DNA of 64,000 bases, from NCBI GenBank assembly GCA_024036415.1, contig JAMWET010006760.1:777001-841000 (forward strand), written 5' to 3'. Within the stretch, counting starts at the first letter, position 1; the number at the start of each line of letters is the position of its first letter. A program made the translations under genes and the position numbers. Shown in pieces: positions 46,680 through 58,823 of this stretch. Under the pieces are notes generated by a model. The model was not told the origin of the DNA. It was given only the letters and a program-made list of their open reading frames with translations, and made no database searches. Origin of the DNA: Prochilodus magdalenae (taxonomy: Eukaryota; Chordata; Actinopteri; Characiformes; Prochilodontidae).

Positions 46680-46864
46680 AATCCCGGGGGGGGGTTGTGG
46701 AGGAGAATCGCGCGCTTCCCAATGAATTTAAAGTGGCAGCATTCTTTATATTAAAAATAACGAATATAAAGAATGCTTTATATTAAAACTTCCTTTCGCG
46801 GGCCGGATTGACAGTTTTACCGGGCCGAATCTGGCCCGCGGGCCGTATGTTGTGCATCCCTGGT
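46680..46864. mobile_element. hAT-type element end with internal hairpin
   Basis: The 3' part reads CGCGGGCCGGATTGACAGTT, CCGGGCCGAATCTGGCCCGC, GGGCCGTATGTTGTGCATCC, CTGG. The closing CCAGGGATGCACAAC (complement) has the form of a hAT terminal repeat that I know from vertebrates. Inside lies a hairpin: AGCATTCTTTATATT (46738 on) against its perfect inverted copy AATATAAAGAATGCT. I found no left TIR, so this is a partial element. Confidence 0.55.
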
Positions 46865-47052
46865 TTACACACAGTAAACAGAAAGAACAGTGCAGCTCCG
46901 ACACAGCACTCATTTACAGACATGAGGTTTAGCATGGTGTGATCTGTGAGTGATAACATACATACACACAGCAGTTACTAAGCTAGAATAAACAGTGTAA
47001 ACAAAGTGTTAGCAGCAATGTTCCAGATAGTGCAAGTAGAGCATCAAAAAGG

Positions 47053-47096
47053 CGCGTGTGTGTGTGTGCGCGTGTGTGCGTGCGTGTGTGTGTGTG
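47053..47096. repeat. GT/GC alternating purine-pyrimidine run
   Basis: GCGCGTGTGTG-type run with both GT and GC steps. Such alternating DNA can adopt the Z form. Confidence 0.85.
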
Positions 47097-47099
47097 AGA

Positions 47100-50000
47100 A
47101 TTAAATTCTTGAGATCAAGAAGGGAACGAAAGCTACAACGGTATGCCATGGTGCCATTAAGAAGTTATAAATACCTTCCTTCTCTAAATCTCATTGCTCT
47201 GTGAGAATTTTGACCACTTACCTGTGAATTTTGATTGGCTTTTGCAATGGCAGCGAAAATAGCACACTGTTGAAAAACATAATATGAGCTAATCACCACC
47301 ACAGTGACATCATGACCAGCTTTTGTTTATAGTGGAATATATTTTGCACTGTGTAACACTGTTGCTAATGAGTTGCATGAATCTGGCTAATTGTGTTTTA
47401 TTGGGTGAAAAGGGTATATCTATGTGGGGCCTACAGGCGCCCAGGCCCATCCAAGTGGATATTTGATCATTAAATATAGTTTTCTGCTAACAATGAAAAT
47501 ATTACTAATAAAGGAGACCCACATACATATTTAACGGCTGCTATACCACCATGGTATATTAACCACAAAAGATTTTATTAGCACAAACATATAAATACAT
47601 ATAAACACATGATACTTCTTCTGGGCTACTTACTTACTTAATGACGCATGTATAGTGTTAACTATGGTACAAAAAAAAAATTCACTTCTGTAAAGGAACA
47701 AGAAAAGCACTCAGTTTAATCATTTACTTAGAAATATAGTGCTGAAAAAAGTTAGAAGTCTGGTTAATATCCTTTACTCACTGTGGTGTGCTGTAAGTTG
47801 TTATATTAGTTAAATATGAGGTAAGCAATTGTTCAAAATTCAGAAATTAATTTATTTTCTAACATTTAATGACAATTTAAATATAATGAAGTTGTCATTC
47901 TCACTACAGCAATGTCTCTGAGGCATAGGCTTCTTATAAACCCACACCCACCACAAAAAACAATACTTCTGGTAACATTACCCAAAGCTCTCTTTAAGGA
48001 AACCTAAATAATAATGTAACGTAGTGAAAAAACAAATAGAAATCTGGTGGGTGTAATATAAATCAAAATGTAAGTAGTTTTAAACATTTTCCTAAAGTTA
48101 TAAAGACATTTGCACATTTTCTAGATGGTAGATGGCCTTTAGAGGGCATGTCAAAGGTAGACTTTTGCCTAACTTCTGTCTGCAGTTCATGCTTGTAGAA
48201 AAATGTTTAATCAAAGGCAACAATTGATCTATACTCCAATTACTAGCTAAAGATGTTTCATGTGGGACTATCATAGCAATATCCAATCAAATCCAATTAA
48301 CTTTCGGAGCTCCCCTCCAGAAAAATGCATTACAGCAGGATTAGGCAGCTATCTGCACTGGACTTGATTAATGACCACACTAATTAATGCTGAAGGGGCT
48401 CATTGGAGCGACTCCTCATGTAAGTGCGCTCGGTGATCCAGTAGCAGAGTAAGGACCAAGGAAAATAAAAATGTCAGGAGTACAGACAGCCAGTCCAACA
48501 AAACACACTTTCTAATGCTTTGTAATGCTCTACTAATAGTCTCTGTAACGTTCTATCAATAAGCCACTGACAGGAAAACTTTCCTAGTAGTCTTTTTAGT
48601 AACAAGTGCTTTAAAACAACTCTGCACCCAGTTCAAAACATTGTGAATAGTGTCTAAGAAGTGTCAGCACTACTCATCCCAATTTTAGGATCCTTAACTT
48701 CTAAGCATTCATTAATAACACATCATTTACAAAAACTCCAGAGCATAACATAACTTTCATATTCAGTGGATGAAACCAAACAGTTACTGATGCTCCATAT
48801 ATAATGCAGAGCACACATAAACATCTGCAGCAGCCACAATGCCACAACCCTGCTAAAGTTTCAGAGCAAAACTCACCACAGTTTCCAAGTCATGTGACTT
48901 TAATAAATCCAAATAACATGGAGGAAATCTATTCTTTCCTTTGTCCGTCCTCATGGGAGCACCTGAATTTCCAGATTTCCAGTTAGTTACCATATTAATA
49001 TTTAGATCTGCTATTAGAATTCTGTTTATTCTGTTTAAATGTAAAAGTGTGAAAATATATCTTGGACCTGTTCTTCATGTTCAATAACTGTTAGCACAAT
49101 TCATTCACGTTCTTGTCATGCAAAATGATAAAATGTCTCAATTTAATCAATAATGTTGTATCACATTACATGCTAAAATGGAATCAAGGCTGACAATCCA
49201 TTCATTTTCAGAATATAAGGAAGGTGGAATGGTGAAGATCTGACTAAATACATGTCTGTGTTATATAAATCTGAATTACGCTGTACAATCTGACATGTCG
49301 TTTGGCGTAATTTTGCTGTCAAAGATCAAATTTGAATGTGGAGCATTGGTGGCAAAGTGTAATATACTGCATCAGTGTGACTGAAGGCTGCTGAAAATAT
49401 ATGACCCTTGCCACATAAATGATGAAAACTCAAGCAATTAGTCATTAATGAATGTAGATTGATAAAAAGAGAGGGAAAATGTTCCCAGCTTACTGAAATT
49501 GTAGCGCTCCCCTTATCAGTGTCATTAATGCGTGATAAAGTCTTTATTACCAGATCAGAGTCTCTATGAATGATATGGATCTGGCATATTTAAATGTTCA
49601 GTTTTCAATATAGAAGATAGGAGGGAAAATTCAAATGAGGCTGTAATGTATGGCTATAGCTTTAGGTCATATTTCCCAGAATTTGGAATATTTCGTGGGT
49701 GAACTGAAATAGACGTATTGTGACTGAATAATATTAGAGAGAGAATTGATTGTGTGAGAGTTCATATGGGATCTATAATATTTATATTATACCTTGTAAT
49801 AATGATATCTAATTCTCAGACTTTTACTTTTTATATTGCTTTTCTCCTCTCTCCTAATTCCAAAGGTAAACTTAAACAACAGAGAGCATAAAAAGGAAGA
49901 CTGCAAGTTTTTGTTTAGCTTTCTTCTGAGACTGTACACCCTGTACTGTTAGGTCTTACGGTATTTTCAAAAATTGCAGAAGCTACTGAAATAATTTTAT

Positions 50001-51355
50001 CTGCATGACAAAAATAAACACATTTCTACTCACCGGCAGCAGTATTTTTTTTCTCTTTGCTTTTTAGGTGTTGGTAATCATGTCCTATGACCATTCTGTT
50101 TCTCACAAATAAAGTGTCCAACAAGTGAAAATTAGTGAAAGAATCAAGTACAGGTGCACAACAAATACAGCTCTTCCAGAATTCTGATGTCTTTCAGCAT
50201 TTGGTGAAGGTGTAAACTATTAAGTCAAATGGTGACATATTAACACATTTGAGACATAAAATTGTTGCATATTCTATTTAAAAACATCTATCAAATTCAT
50301 ATAAAATATGTAGCTTTACATACTGTGACAGTTCAGATGTGTTTTCTAAGACTGAACTTTAGAAACATAACTACAGATATTCTCATAAGTCTCACAAACA
50401 AATAAATAAATGGAAACTGTAATAAAAGCCACAGGCGGGAACACTAAATATTGGGGCTGGGAGGGTGCTGGGGTTTTATTATATTTCATTAATTTAGTTA
50501 ATTATTGTATTTATTATATTATTATATATAATCCTGAGTGAAGGAAAAGTAGTTTGAATTAGAGATGTTACAGTGAAGATTTTTGAAAGGACAGGTTTAT
50601 GAGGACTTATTGCTGCCAAGTAACCTGCTTCCAAAATACACAGATGTTTGAAGCCTAGCAGAATACCAGTGAAGCTGACTACCATGTGTGGATGTGAGGT
50701 TGTGTGCCGTTACTACAAAAATAGCTATTACAAGCAAGCATTGCAGTAAGGCTTGAGGATGTAATTACTGGTCAGCTGAAGTAGGCCTCTTGTTGGCGAG
50801 GAGTCTGTAAGGAAAGCAGAGGGAGGAGGTGATTCAGCCTGACATATGTTTAGTCGTGTCTGTGTTGTCCAAGCCTTTGGTAAATGTCAGCAGAGAAAAT
50901 GCGTCAGTGCATTTTAGTTTACTGTTATGCCAATAAGCCTCATTTGTATTAATGGTAAGTTTATATACCAAATAGCTGGGGACAGAATCAGAATCAGAGG
51001 CCTTATAAAATGGGGATGCTGAAATTTCAAGTGACATTATTTTATTTAACTCATTTACATCAAACAGAACATAGATGCTACAATGTGGTGAGAGATGATG
51101 ACCTACATCTATAATTGACAAATCCAACTGCATTCTAAAGTTGTATGTAAATGAGCTGAGTGGCAACCACTCAGATTGATATGGGGCGCAGACTGTGTCA
51201 TCTCCACACCCAAAACATGTTTTATCCAGGTGTCACACAGACAACCTAGAACTTGTGCAATACTTGGCCAAGAAGTTCAATAAGGACTGGCCACTGACAG
51301 CAGTGGAGATGAAAGAGAGGAACTGAAAAAACATTTATAAAGGAGAAATCAATCT
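47100..51355. other. Long non-coding stretch with TAAT-rich segments
   Basis: No gene or named mobile element seen over about 4 kb. At 48300-48450 several TAAT cores lie together (TTGATTAATGACC, ACTAATTAATGC). GTCATTAATG occurs twice (49441, 49521). These segments are of high complexity and may be conserved regulatory DNA, a point that needs alignment. Confidence 0.35.
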
Positions 51356-51356
51356 A

Positions 51357-51380
51357 AATATATATATATATATATATATG
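51357..51380. repeat. Short TA microsatellite
   Basis: About 11 TA units. Confidence 0.9.
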
Positions 51381-51800
51381 AGCTATTGCTCACAAATTGT
51401 TGGTCCCATATCAAAATAATAAAAGCATATTGTCTTTATTAGTAAGTGTATATAATCTGTAGTATATAGTACATCCCCAGATATACCTAGTGCACAATTT
51501 TATAATCCAGGCAATTGCGTAATGAAATTTAATGCCTTTGAACTGATGCAAATCCAGAAACTGGATGCTGGTTTCTTTGAACTTAAGTTTATTCACAATG
51601 CAGTACAGGTATCTCAGTTATCCTGAAAACACTTACAGCTCAGTTTGCTCAGTTCAGTTCGTTCAAAATGCCTTTCATTTTTTACCAGTGGACAGTAATG
51701 AAGTAAATGTAGTTTTTGAAGTAGTTTTTCAAATGTCTTTATTAAAGTATTTCTATTTCACATTACTTTGAGAATGTATGTGTTTGTATGTGTATTTGTA

Positions 51801-51805
<5 letters not shown>

Positions 51806-51848
<43 letters not shown>
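51806..51848. repeat. TA microsatellite
   Basis: About 21 uninterrupted TA units, following a GTATGTGTATTTGTATGT run. Confidence 0.96.
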
Positions 51849-51849
<1 letters not shown>

Positions 51850-52445
51850 CCTGAATCAACTTTGAGTATTGTGAGTATTCAGTACAATATAAATACTGTA
51901 ATACTGTACAGTTCTATAGGCATGACAAAGGTGTGATTCAGTTTGCTATGAGAGGAAACAAAATAAAACCTCCAACAGCTTCCTGACATGGATGAAGATG
52001 ACATGATTAAAATACATTTGAGTAATCCTGGGAGTGCCTCAGCCACCCCATCAAAGAATGAGAGAAAATGTGAATTTCTCTTACTTCAAAGGCAGTCTAG
52101 TCAATCTAATGCTTTAATGTTTGTAGCGCCGGCTGTGACTGTGTGGCGGCTGAGCCGCTGGCATCAAAGCAGGGTGATCCGTCAGCTGGCACTTTTCTTC
52201 TGTGACAGAGGCAAAAAGCTGGCGAGCGCAGGCTTAGAGGTCATTCCCCGGAGAGAGACGGCCATGTCTGGAAGCTAAGAGCACAGGTACACTGAGCACA
52301 GTTCTCACCCTGTACACTCAGAGAGAGCCCCCTGAGGGACCGCCTGCAGGCTTCAACTGAGACACGGCCACTGTCACACATACATACCAGTGCCCACTCA
52401 CACACTGCTGTGGACTCGCCCAGGTACAGTGGTTCCATACTGAAA
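51850..52445. other. Non-coding stretch, GC-richer second half
   Basis: No gene called. An open frame at 51988-52278 (96 codons) covers the GC-richer part but has no recognisable domain. The part 52090-52270 reads like single-copy sequence. Confidence 0.35.
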
Positions 52446-52449
52446 CTGA

Positions 52450-52469
52450 TCAGAGAGAGAGAGAGCGAC

Positions 52470-52506
<37 letters not shown>

Positions 52507-52594
52507 CAGAGAGAAAAAGAAAGAGAATAAGAAGGAACTAGTGAGAGACAGTTATAGAGAACACAAGAGAGAGAAAGAGATTGTTAAAGCGTAA

Positions 52595-52662
<68 letters not shown>

Positions 52663-52815
52663 AGGTTCTTATAAGAAAATGAGGAAGAGAAAGAAAATTA
52701 GAGACAGAGAGATTGAGAGAGAGCACAAGACAATGCAGGACAAATAGAAAGACTGGAAAAAAGATATATGTAAGTATCTATGTGAGGGAGAAAAAAGAGA
52801 GAGAGAGAATGAAAG
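52450..52815. repeat. Purine-only tract with GAAA microsatellite
   Basis: Almost every base on the plus strand is A or G. It includes (AG) runs (52450-52505) and about 18 perfect GAAA units (52590-52662). Long purine:pyrimidine DNA of this kind can form triplex structures. Confidence 0.93.
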
Positions 52816-52985
52816 AGGTTTACCAGGACTTAATTCACGTTTTCAAATCAGACAGGCCATCAATAGCCACACACATATAAACAGACTCCCTCACTTCAGT
52901 GAAGGTTAGGCCACCAGGAGCGACTGTACTTGGAGCTCCTTCATAATCCCAAACACTCACAAAACCATCACACAATGGCAGTGTG
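52816..52985. other. Mixed-sequence island between two purine tracts
   Basis: 170 bp of normal composition. On the minus strand a frame reads DGFVSVWDYEGAPSTVAPGG before a stop, but it runs out of the adjacent pyrimidine tract and has no proper splice site, so I do not call an exon. Confidence 0.4.
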
Positions 52986-52989
52986 AATG

Positions 52990-53407
52990 CGGAGAATAAA
53001 AGAGAATGAGGGAGAGAAAGAAAGATGAGAAGGACAGAATGTGGAGTGACAAAATGAGAGAAAAGAGAGAATAGGAAAAATGTAATGAAAATAAAAAGAG
53101 AATACAAGATAATGTAAGAGAGAGAAAGAACATACAAGAAAGAGAGCAAGAGAGAATGAGAGCACGCAAGACAGAGAAAAGAAGAAAAAATAATGAGATC
53201 AAAGAGAAGGAAGAGAGATGAAGAGAGAGAATGAGGAAAAGAAAGAAAGAAAGAAAGATGTGAGAATGAAAGGTGAAAGAGTGGAAATTAAGAGAGGGAG
53301 ATGAAGAAACAGAGATATGTGAGAGAACGAGAGAATAAACGAGAACATGATGAGAAGAGAATGCAAGAAAAAAAATAGATAGATAGATAAAAGTGAGAGA
53401 AAGAGAG

Positions 53408-53471
<64 letters not shown>

Positions 53472-53690
53472 TGTGAAAAGGGAGAATGAGAAGGAGACCT
53501 CTCCCATACAGAGGAAACGGGAGACGGAGATTAAGACAAGAGATTGCGTGCAAGAGCACATGAGGAAAAAAGGCAATGAAAGAAAACATAGATAAGAGAG
53601 AGAAAGATGGAGATATGAGAAAGAGCAGGAAAAAGAGAAATAGATATTGTAAGAGAAAGAATAAAGAATAAAGAGGGAGGATGTGTGATG
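52990..53690. repeat. 700-bp purine-rich tract
   Basis: Nearly all A and G on the plus strand, containing a pure (AG) run at about 53410-53468, short GAAA and GATA runs (53245, 53375). It gives a 264-codon minus-strand open frame rich in Ser, Leu and Phe, an artefact of the pyrimidine strand. Confidence 0.93.
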
Positions 53691-53699
53691 GCGAGGCAT

Positions 53700-55115
53700 C
53701 TTTGGGACGGTCCCTGCATGAAGGATGACATCTGAAATGATTTGGGGTCAATTTATAATTATCTAGCTTGTTGTCTGGGCTCGGAAGCAGGAATATTTGA
53801 ATAATGTATTCCAGTCCACTTCATTGGATTTGCGCAATCTACTTTGACCAAATTAATTTCAGCTCTGTAAAATATGGCTGTGTTCATCTCTGCCAGAAGA
53901 GAGTGCCAGGAAGTAACAGATTTGCATAATAATCAAGATGGCTAAGAAGACCCACTTCAAGACATGAACGTATGTGGCACCAATCAAGTTTTCATTTCCA
54001 GCGCGGCTTTTAGCATACAGAATAGCGAACGCTGAAATGAGTAAATATCTGAAAAGAGAGAGAAGGGGGCGGAGTTCCCTCGAAACACAAACCCAGCTTT
54101 ATTCTCCTTTGTATTTTGTAATTAGACTGACTTATCATATTTGGTCCTCTTATGTTTGAGTAATAATCATTCCTATTTGCATCGCTGTTGCTATGATCGC
54201 TGTTCTCACTTCCCGCATGGTAGATGTGAAGCCAAGGACTTTTATTCACAATGTGCACAAGAAATAAAAGAAGACTAGAATTTTGACATGCACTACAAAT
54301 TCCAGTTTTGCTTTTCTTCTTCCCCCTTGACGTATTCTGCTCCATTTGCGTTCACGTTTCTGTTCCTTGACACGGTTCCAGTGTGTGCTCAAAAGAGATG
54401 TGAATTCAGGAAATTCCAGCCTTTAACCGTGCTAATTAAGATCTCACATTGCTGGGACTAAATAGCTCGCTAAATGAAAAGGACACAGAGACGAGTGCCA
54501 GCCATAATGGCTGCGAAACCTCCAACCTGTTCTCTGGTTGCGCACCAGGTTTGTGTGTGTGTGTCTGCAGTCATTTTGCCACTGATCTTGAGCCAGCTGG
54601 AAAAGCACACTGGGTGTCCATCCCACTAGCACTCAGGCTCTAATCCACACTGACCCAAATGAGATTCACATCACCAACCACTGCTTATAAAGAGAGACGC
54701 TGACACATTGGCCAGATAGACGGTGCAACAGGGCCATTTGTTTTGTCTAACTGGTCATCAATTAAATGACCATTCAGTGTTGCTACATCAAAAAACAGCC
54801 TGATTGTAAATTCGTGCCGTCTCTATTGATCATGGTGATAATCGAAAATGTTGTACCGATTGTTTGAACAGTTAATCAGGGCTGAAGGAATGATTGTGCT
54901 ATAATATGGGTGTGTATGGTTCTGTGTGCTGTACCTGAGGATGATGGGAGAGACTTTCGGAACAGTTATTCCTCCCTGTCCGTGTAAAGGTTAAGAACAC
55001 CTGTAGCATTGGTGCATAAACTGGAAATGTTTCAAGGGCAGCTGTGTATGTACCTGGGCCTATATAAACATGCCCTTCACAATGTCCAATGGGTCACCTT
55101 GTTGTTCGTGAACTG
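53700..55115. other. Non-coding stretch
   Basis: No gene seen. Parts at 53740-53960 and 54660-54860 are of higher complexity and look single-copy, with several ATTA/TAAT cores. Confidence 0.35.
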
Positions 55116-55119
55116 AGCA

Positions 55120-55240
55120 TGCACGCCTTGGGTTGATTCTTTGGTTCATCGAGAGAGGTCAGTTCAGTAGGGTTAGAAACAGGACAAATAATAGAAACAG
55201 ATCGAACTAAACAATAACAAACCGTGCATCATGTGTCAGC
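55120..55240. repeat. Diverged direct repeat, left copy
   Basis: GACAAATAATAG, GAACTAAACAATAACAAACC and GTGCATCATGTGTCAG recur about 565 bp downstream (55700-55825) as GACAAATAATAG, TGAACAATAACAAAGC and ATGCATCATGTTTCAG. The purine tract lies between the copies. Confidence 0.8.
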
Positions 55241-55289
55241 CATACAAAAAGGAGAACGCGAAAGAACCATGGGGGGTGGATAAGAGAGA

Positions 55290-55370
55290 TGTATAAGAGA
55301 ACAAATGAGAAAAGAAAAAAATAATATAAAGAAAATCAAAAAGAAAAATAATGAGGAGAGAGTGTGGAAT

Positions 55371-55416
<46 letters not shown>

Positions 55417-55690
55417 GGGTAGAGATATATGTGAGAATGAGGGGTAAAAATGATAGAGGGAAATCGGGAGATGAGAGAGAACAAGCGAGAAAATAAAGTA
55501 GAACATAAAGAGAAGTCAAGAGAGTAAGAAAAAAAGAGGAGAAAAAGAAAGAAAGAGAATAAAAGTAAAAAAAGTGAATGGATAATCAGAAAGATTCAGA
55601 TAAAATGAAAGACAGAGAGCAAGAGTTCAGGAGAAAAGGGAATTGAATGACAAAAAGGAGGATTAGAAGAGAAGATAGATAGATGTGAGG
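55290..55690. repeat. Purine-rich tract with GAAA microsatellite
   Basis: About 400 bp of nearly pure A/G on the plus strand with about 10 GAAA units at 55373-55415. Lies between the two direct repeat copies. Confidence 0.92.
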
Positions 55691-55699
55691 GAGGTATGT

Positions 55700-55825
55700 G
55701 AACCAAGACTTGGTCTGATTCTTTCATTAATGGAGAGGGGTCTGTTCAACAAGGGGAAAAAAAGGACAAATAATAGGGCAGATCTGAACAATAACAAAGC
55801 ATGCATCATGTTTCAGAACACTTAA
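55700..55825. repeat. Diverged direct repeat, right copy
   Basis: Partner of 55120-55240. Both begin near TGATTCTTT and end near CATCATGT.TCAG. About 70-75% identical by eye. Confidence 0.8.
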
Positions 55826-55829
55826 TCAG

Positions 55830-56390
55830 AGAAACCATGTACAAGATGGAAAAAGAGAGAGCAGGAAATACTTCATAGATCTTTTTTACGTTGGATTAAA
55901 ATTGTGTGTTTGTATTAAAGTGAACACTCAGCCAAGCCCTTCAGTTTCAATTATCCCTGTACCTCAGCATGGCACCATGTTTGATGCCTGAAGTGTGTTT
56001 CTTTAGTACTGGGACTGAAGCTATATGGGATGTATGTAGCAGAGAATTAATGCAAGGTCATAGACACCTCTTTAGCATTAGCATACAGTCTGCGTTCAAA
56101 ATGTGGCCCAAAGCTTAAAGATCGTGACCGGTGCCATCTGGCTGGAACTGTCCATGTGAACAGACAAGCGACTTTGGAGGAAAATCACATTCACATTTAA
56201 AGCAGGAGGCCTCAGATGCATATCGCACAAGTCAGTACAGCATTCTTAAGCTTCAATGGGATATGGGAGCAGAAGACCCACCAGAGTGCCTCATCTGGGC
56301 TCAAGAGGTTACTAACTGGACCCTAGGAGACTGGCAGCTGGGGTAGTTTAATGAATCCCCTACAATGATGGGATATTCTAGCAGGATAAT
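55830..56390. other. Non-coding stretch
   Basis: No gene or named element seen. Confidence 0.4.
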
Positions 56391-56394
56391 GTTG

Positions 56395-56500
56395 TTTGTT
56401 AATGAGCTGGTAAGTTGAATCAGGTGTGTTGGGAGCAGGGAAATCACTGAAATGTGCAGGACAGGGTGCCTCCAGGACCAGGCTTGAGAAGCACTGTATT
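56395..56500. repeat. Dispersed fish repeat fragment
   Basis: GAGCTGGTAAGTTGAATCAG, GTGTGTTGGGAGCAGGGAAA, ATGTGCAGGACAGGGTGCCT and CCAGGACCAGGCTTGAGAAG match a repeat seen often in teleost genomes. Same family as 2505-2695. Confidence 0.6.
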
Positions 56501-56504
56501 AAGC

Positions 56505-58110
56505 TACTTGAAAATGCAATGCAAACAGAAACCCCTTTCGCCTCACAATGATGGGAAACAACACAGGATGTGGAGTGTTTCTGGATTATCCCTCACACTG
56601 CAAGCATGTGGCGCCACATACAGTGTAGCCACACACAGTGTAGCCACACACAGTGTAGGAGCGTACAAAGAGGAATCGTGCAAATACAGTTGAAACAGGT
56701 GTGAATACATGTTTATGCATCACACTGATGACACTGGACTGGTTTCTATTTGATTGATCAATACATTTCAATTGATTGTTATATCTCTACATGACATGTA
56801 TGCCAACAGGTCTTATGCAAGCTAGCCGCTCGTTTAAAGGAAAAGGGAAATGGAATGAAATAGTAGTTTTGTTTTGACCATTGGAAGTCTGGCTTTTGGC
56901 CAAATCAAGCATGCCTGGAATTCTATTGGATTGATCACGTAGTATTGTAATGTATTATTTGTATTTCTGAACATTTGTTGTTTATGTGTATTATTCCCTT
57001 AACTATAATTTCCCTTTTTTCGAGACAATAAAGGTTCTGAACTTAACAATAGGCTACTTTGGGATGATGTTGTGCTGTTAACGTTGTTATATAACTAAGT
57101 ATTCATACATGAACTGAATCTACATCTACACTGTCAGTACTACAGTACAGGTCTGTGTCGTATGTATTTGGTGAAGTATAGACAGTTTAGTGTATTTTTG
57201 GAGAATCGCATGGAATATTACCCAACAATGATACACAGTCATTGGATGAGATTTGTGTCAATATTTTCTTGTTTGTGTGAAACTATAATCTCATTCATAA
57301 AGCACACTACTTAGTGTTTTATCCCATCAATTAGGCGCTATTTATCAAATTAATTAATGACGCACTTTGGCAACAGACAACAAGACAGGAAAAATAATCA
57401 AGATCGTGAGCATCAAATGTGCAGACAGACATGCATACAGATGAACACACAGTGCCCAACACATGAGACAAGTGTGCACATTACTTGAGGATAAAGTGCT
57501 TTTACCAACAGCCTCCTCAAATTAGAGTGGCTCAGGTATTCCAAACGCATGCAGCCACGCTGGCGGGACGGAGCTTCTTAAAACAGCAGCAAAAGGCCTG
57601 ACACTCTGTGAAGTAAATTGCGGCGGATCAATTGAAAATGTCACCTTCATGGCAGGTTTGATTAAAAAGAAAGTGCTGAATACTCTTTATCCTCCAGGAG
57701 AACAAGTGTGAGTCTGAACCTACACTAATGCAAAGCGGAGCAGTAAACGGACTGATGAGGTGTGAACTAAGACTTCTCTGCACAAATGCTTTTTCAAATG
57801 TATGTTAATGTGCTTGTTTAACCATTTCCAAGCCTCTCCTCAGTACCTCAGTGTTATTTATAGTTATTATGAAACACCCGGTTAGGTCATATTTCATTAT
57901 GTTAAATCAAAACAGCAAATTGCTGGGGCTGTTAGGGGAAACTTGGAACCAAATTTTGTTTATCTAACCTATTTTTTTTATTGAAAAATTCTTGCTTTTA
58001 TCAATTGTCATGAAATCATGTGCAACTCTGTTTATCATTCAAAATCTCTGCATTTTTCCAATTCCCTCAACATGTTTGAAACTTGTAAGAAAGTAGTTTT
58101 AGTATTAAAT
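56505..58110. other. Non-coding stretch
   Basis: No gene seen. A small triplicated word, CACACAGTGTAGC, lies at 56620-56660. The part 57340-57720 is of higher complexity, with AATTAATTAATGACG at 57348-57362, and looks single-copy. Confidence 0.4.
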
Positions 58111-58111
58111 T

Positions 58112-58112
58112 A

Positions 58113-58179
<67 letters not shown>

Positions 58180-58214
58180 CATATATACACATATACATAT
58201 ATATATATACATAT

Positions 58215-58267
<53 letters not shown>

Positions 58268-58276
58268 AATATATAC

Positions 58277-58324
<48 letters not shown>
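58112..58324. repeat. Compound TA/CA/CATA microsatellite
   Basis: About 210 bp of alternating TA runs, ACAC and CATA blocks. Self-complementary over much of its length. Tyr/Ile-rich minus-strand open frames are artefacts. Confidence 0.97.
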
Positions 58325-58823
58325 ATTTTTTTTTAGAATTTACAACCACTAATATAATCAATATTGATGACATTAATGTGGGCTATTCTGCTATCCTGTC
58401 TTTCCGCAAAGCTGTAGCAGCACTGGATTCTCTTTGTGCATTCAGTTGTCGAGCACAGCTGTATACTACCACATTACAGTGCGCTAAAATATTGTAGCAA
58501 ACAGACCAAAAGTTTTTTCCATTTAACAGTTTTTCTTCCCCTGTAAAAGTAATTTTTTGACATATGAGGTTTTTTTTCGATTCTGACTATGTAGAACACA
58601 TGCTGTGCAATATTTGCAATTTTCGTTGTTCTGTATTAGTATGTGTTTAGACAGCATTTTCTCCTTATCTGTTTATTTTGTATCGTTTTCATCGTTGGTT
58701 GTATTCCTAATGTGTTAAATGGTCTCTGCGTTAAGACTGTGTGTACTCATTCATATATGGGTGATATCTAAAGCAAAATGTGGCTTTCTACTAGTGTATG
58801 ATCATTCCTTCCCTTTCTGCCAG

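Noticed and set aside
50985..51010. AGAATCAGAATCAGAG as a possible minus-strand LINE tail
   Set aside because: Only two tail units are present and the adjoining sequence does not match a LINE end that I recognise.
52835..52985. Minus-strand segment DGFVSVWDYEGAPSTVAPGG that resembles a WD-repeat phrase
   Set aside because: Too short, no credible acceptor, and its open frame depends on the neighbouring low-complexity tract.
52957..53751. 264-codon minus-strand open frame, the longest in the window
   Set aside because: It reads the pyrimidine strand of a purine tract and consists of Ser, Leu and Phe runs with no domain.
58067..58373. Minus-strand Tyr-Ile repeat frames, three overlapping
   Set aside because: Products of the TA/CA array.
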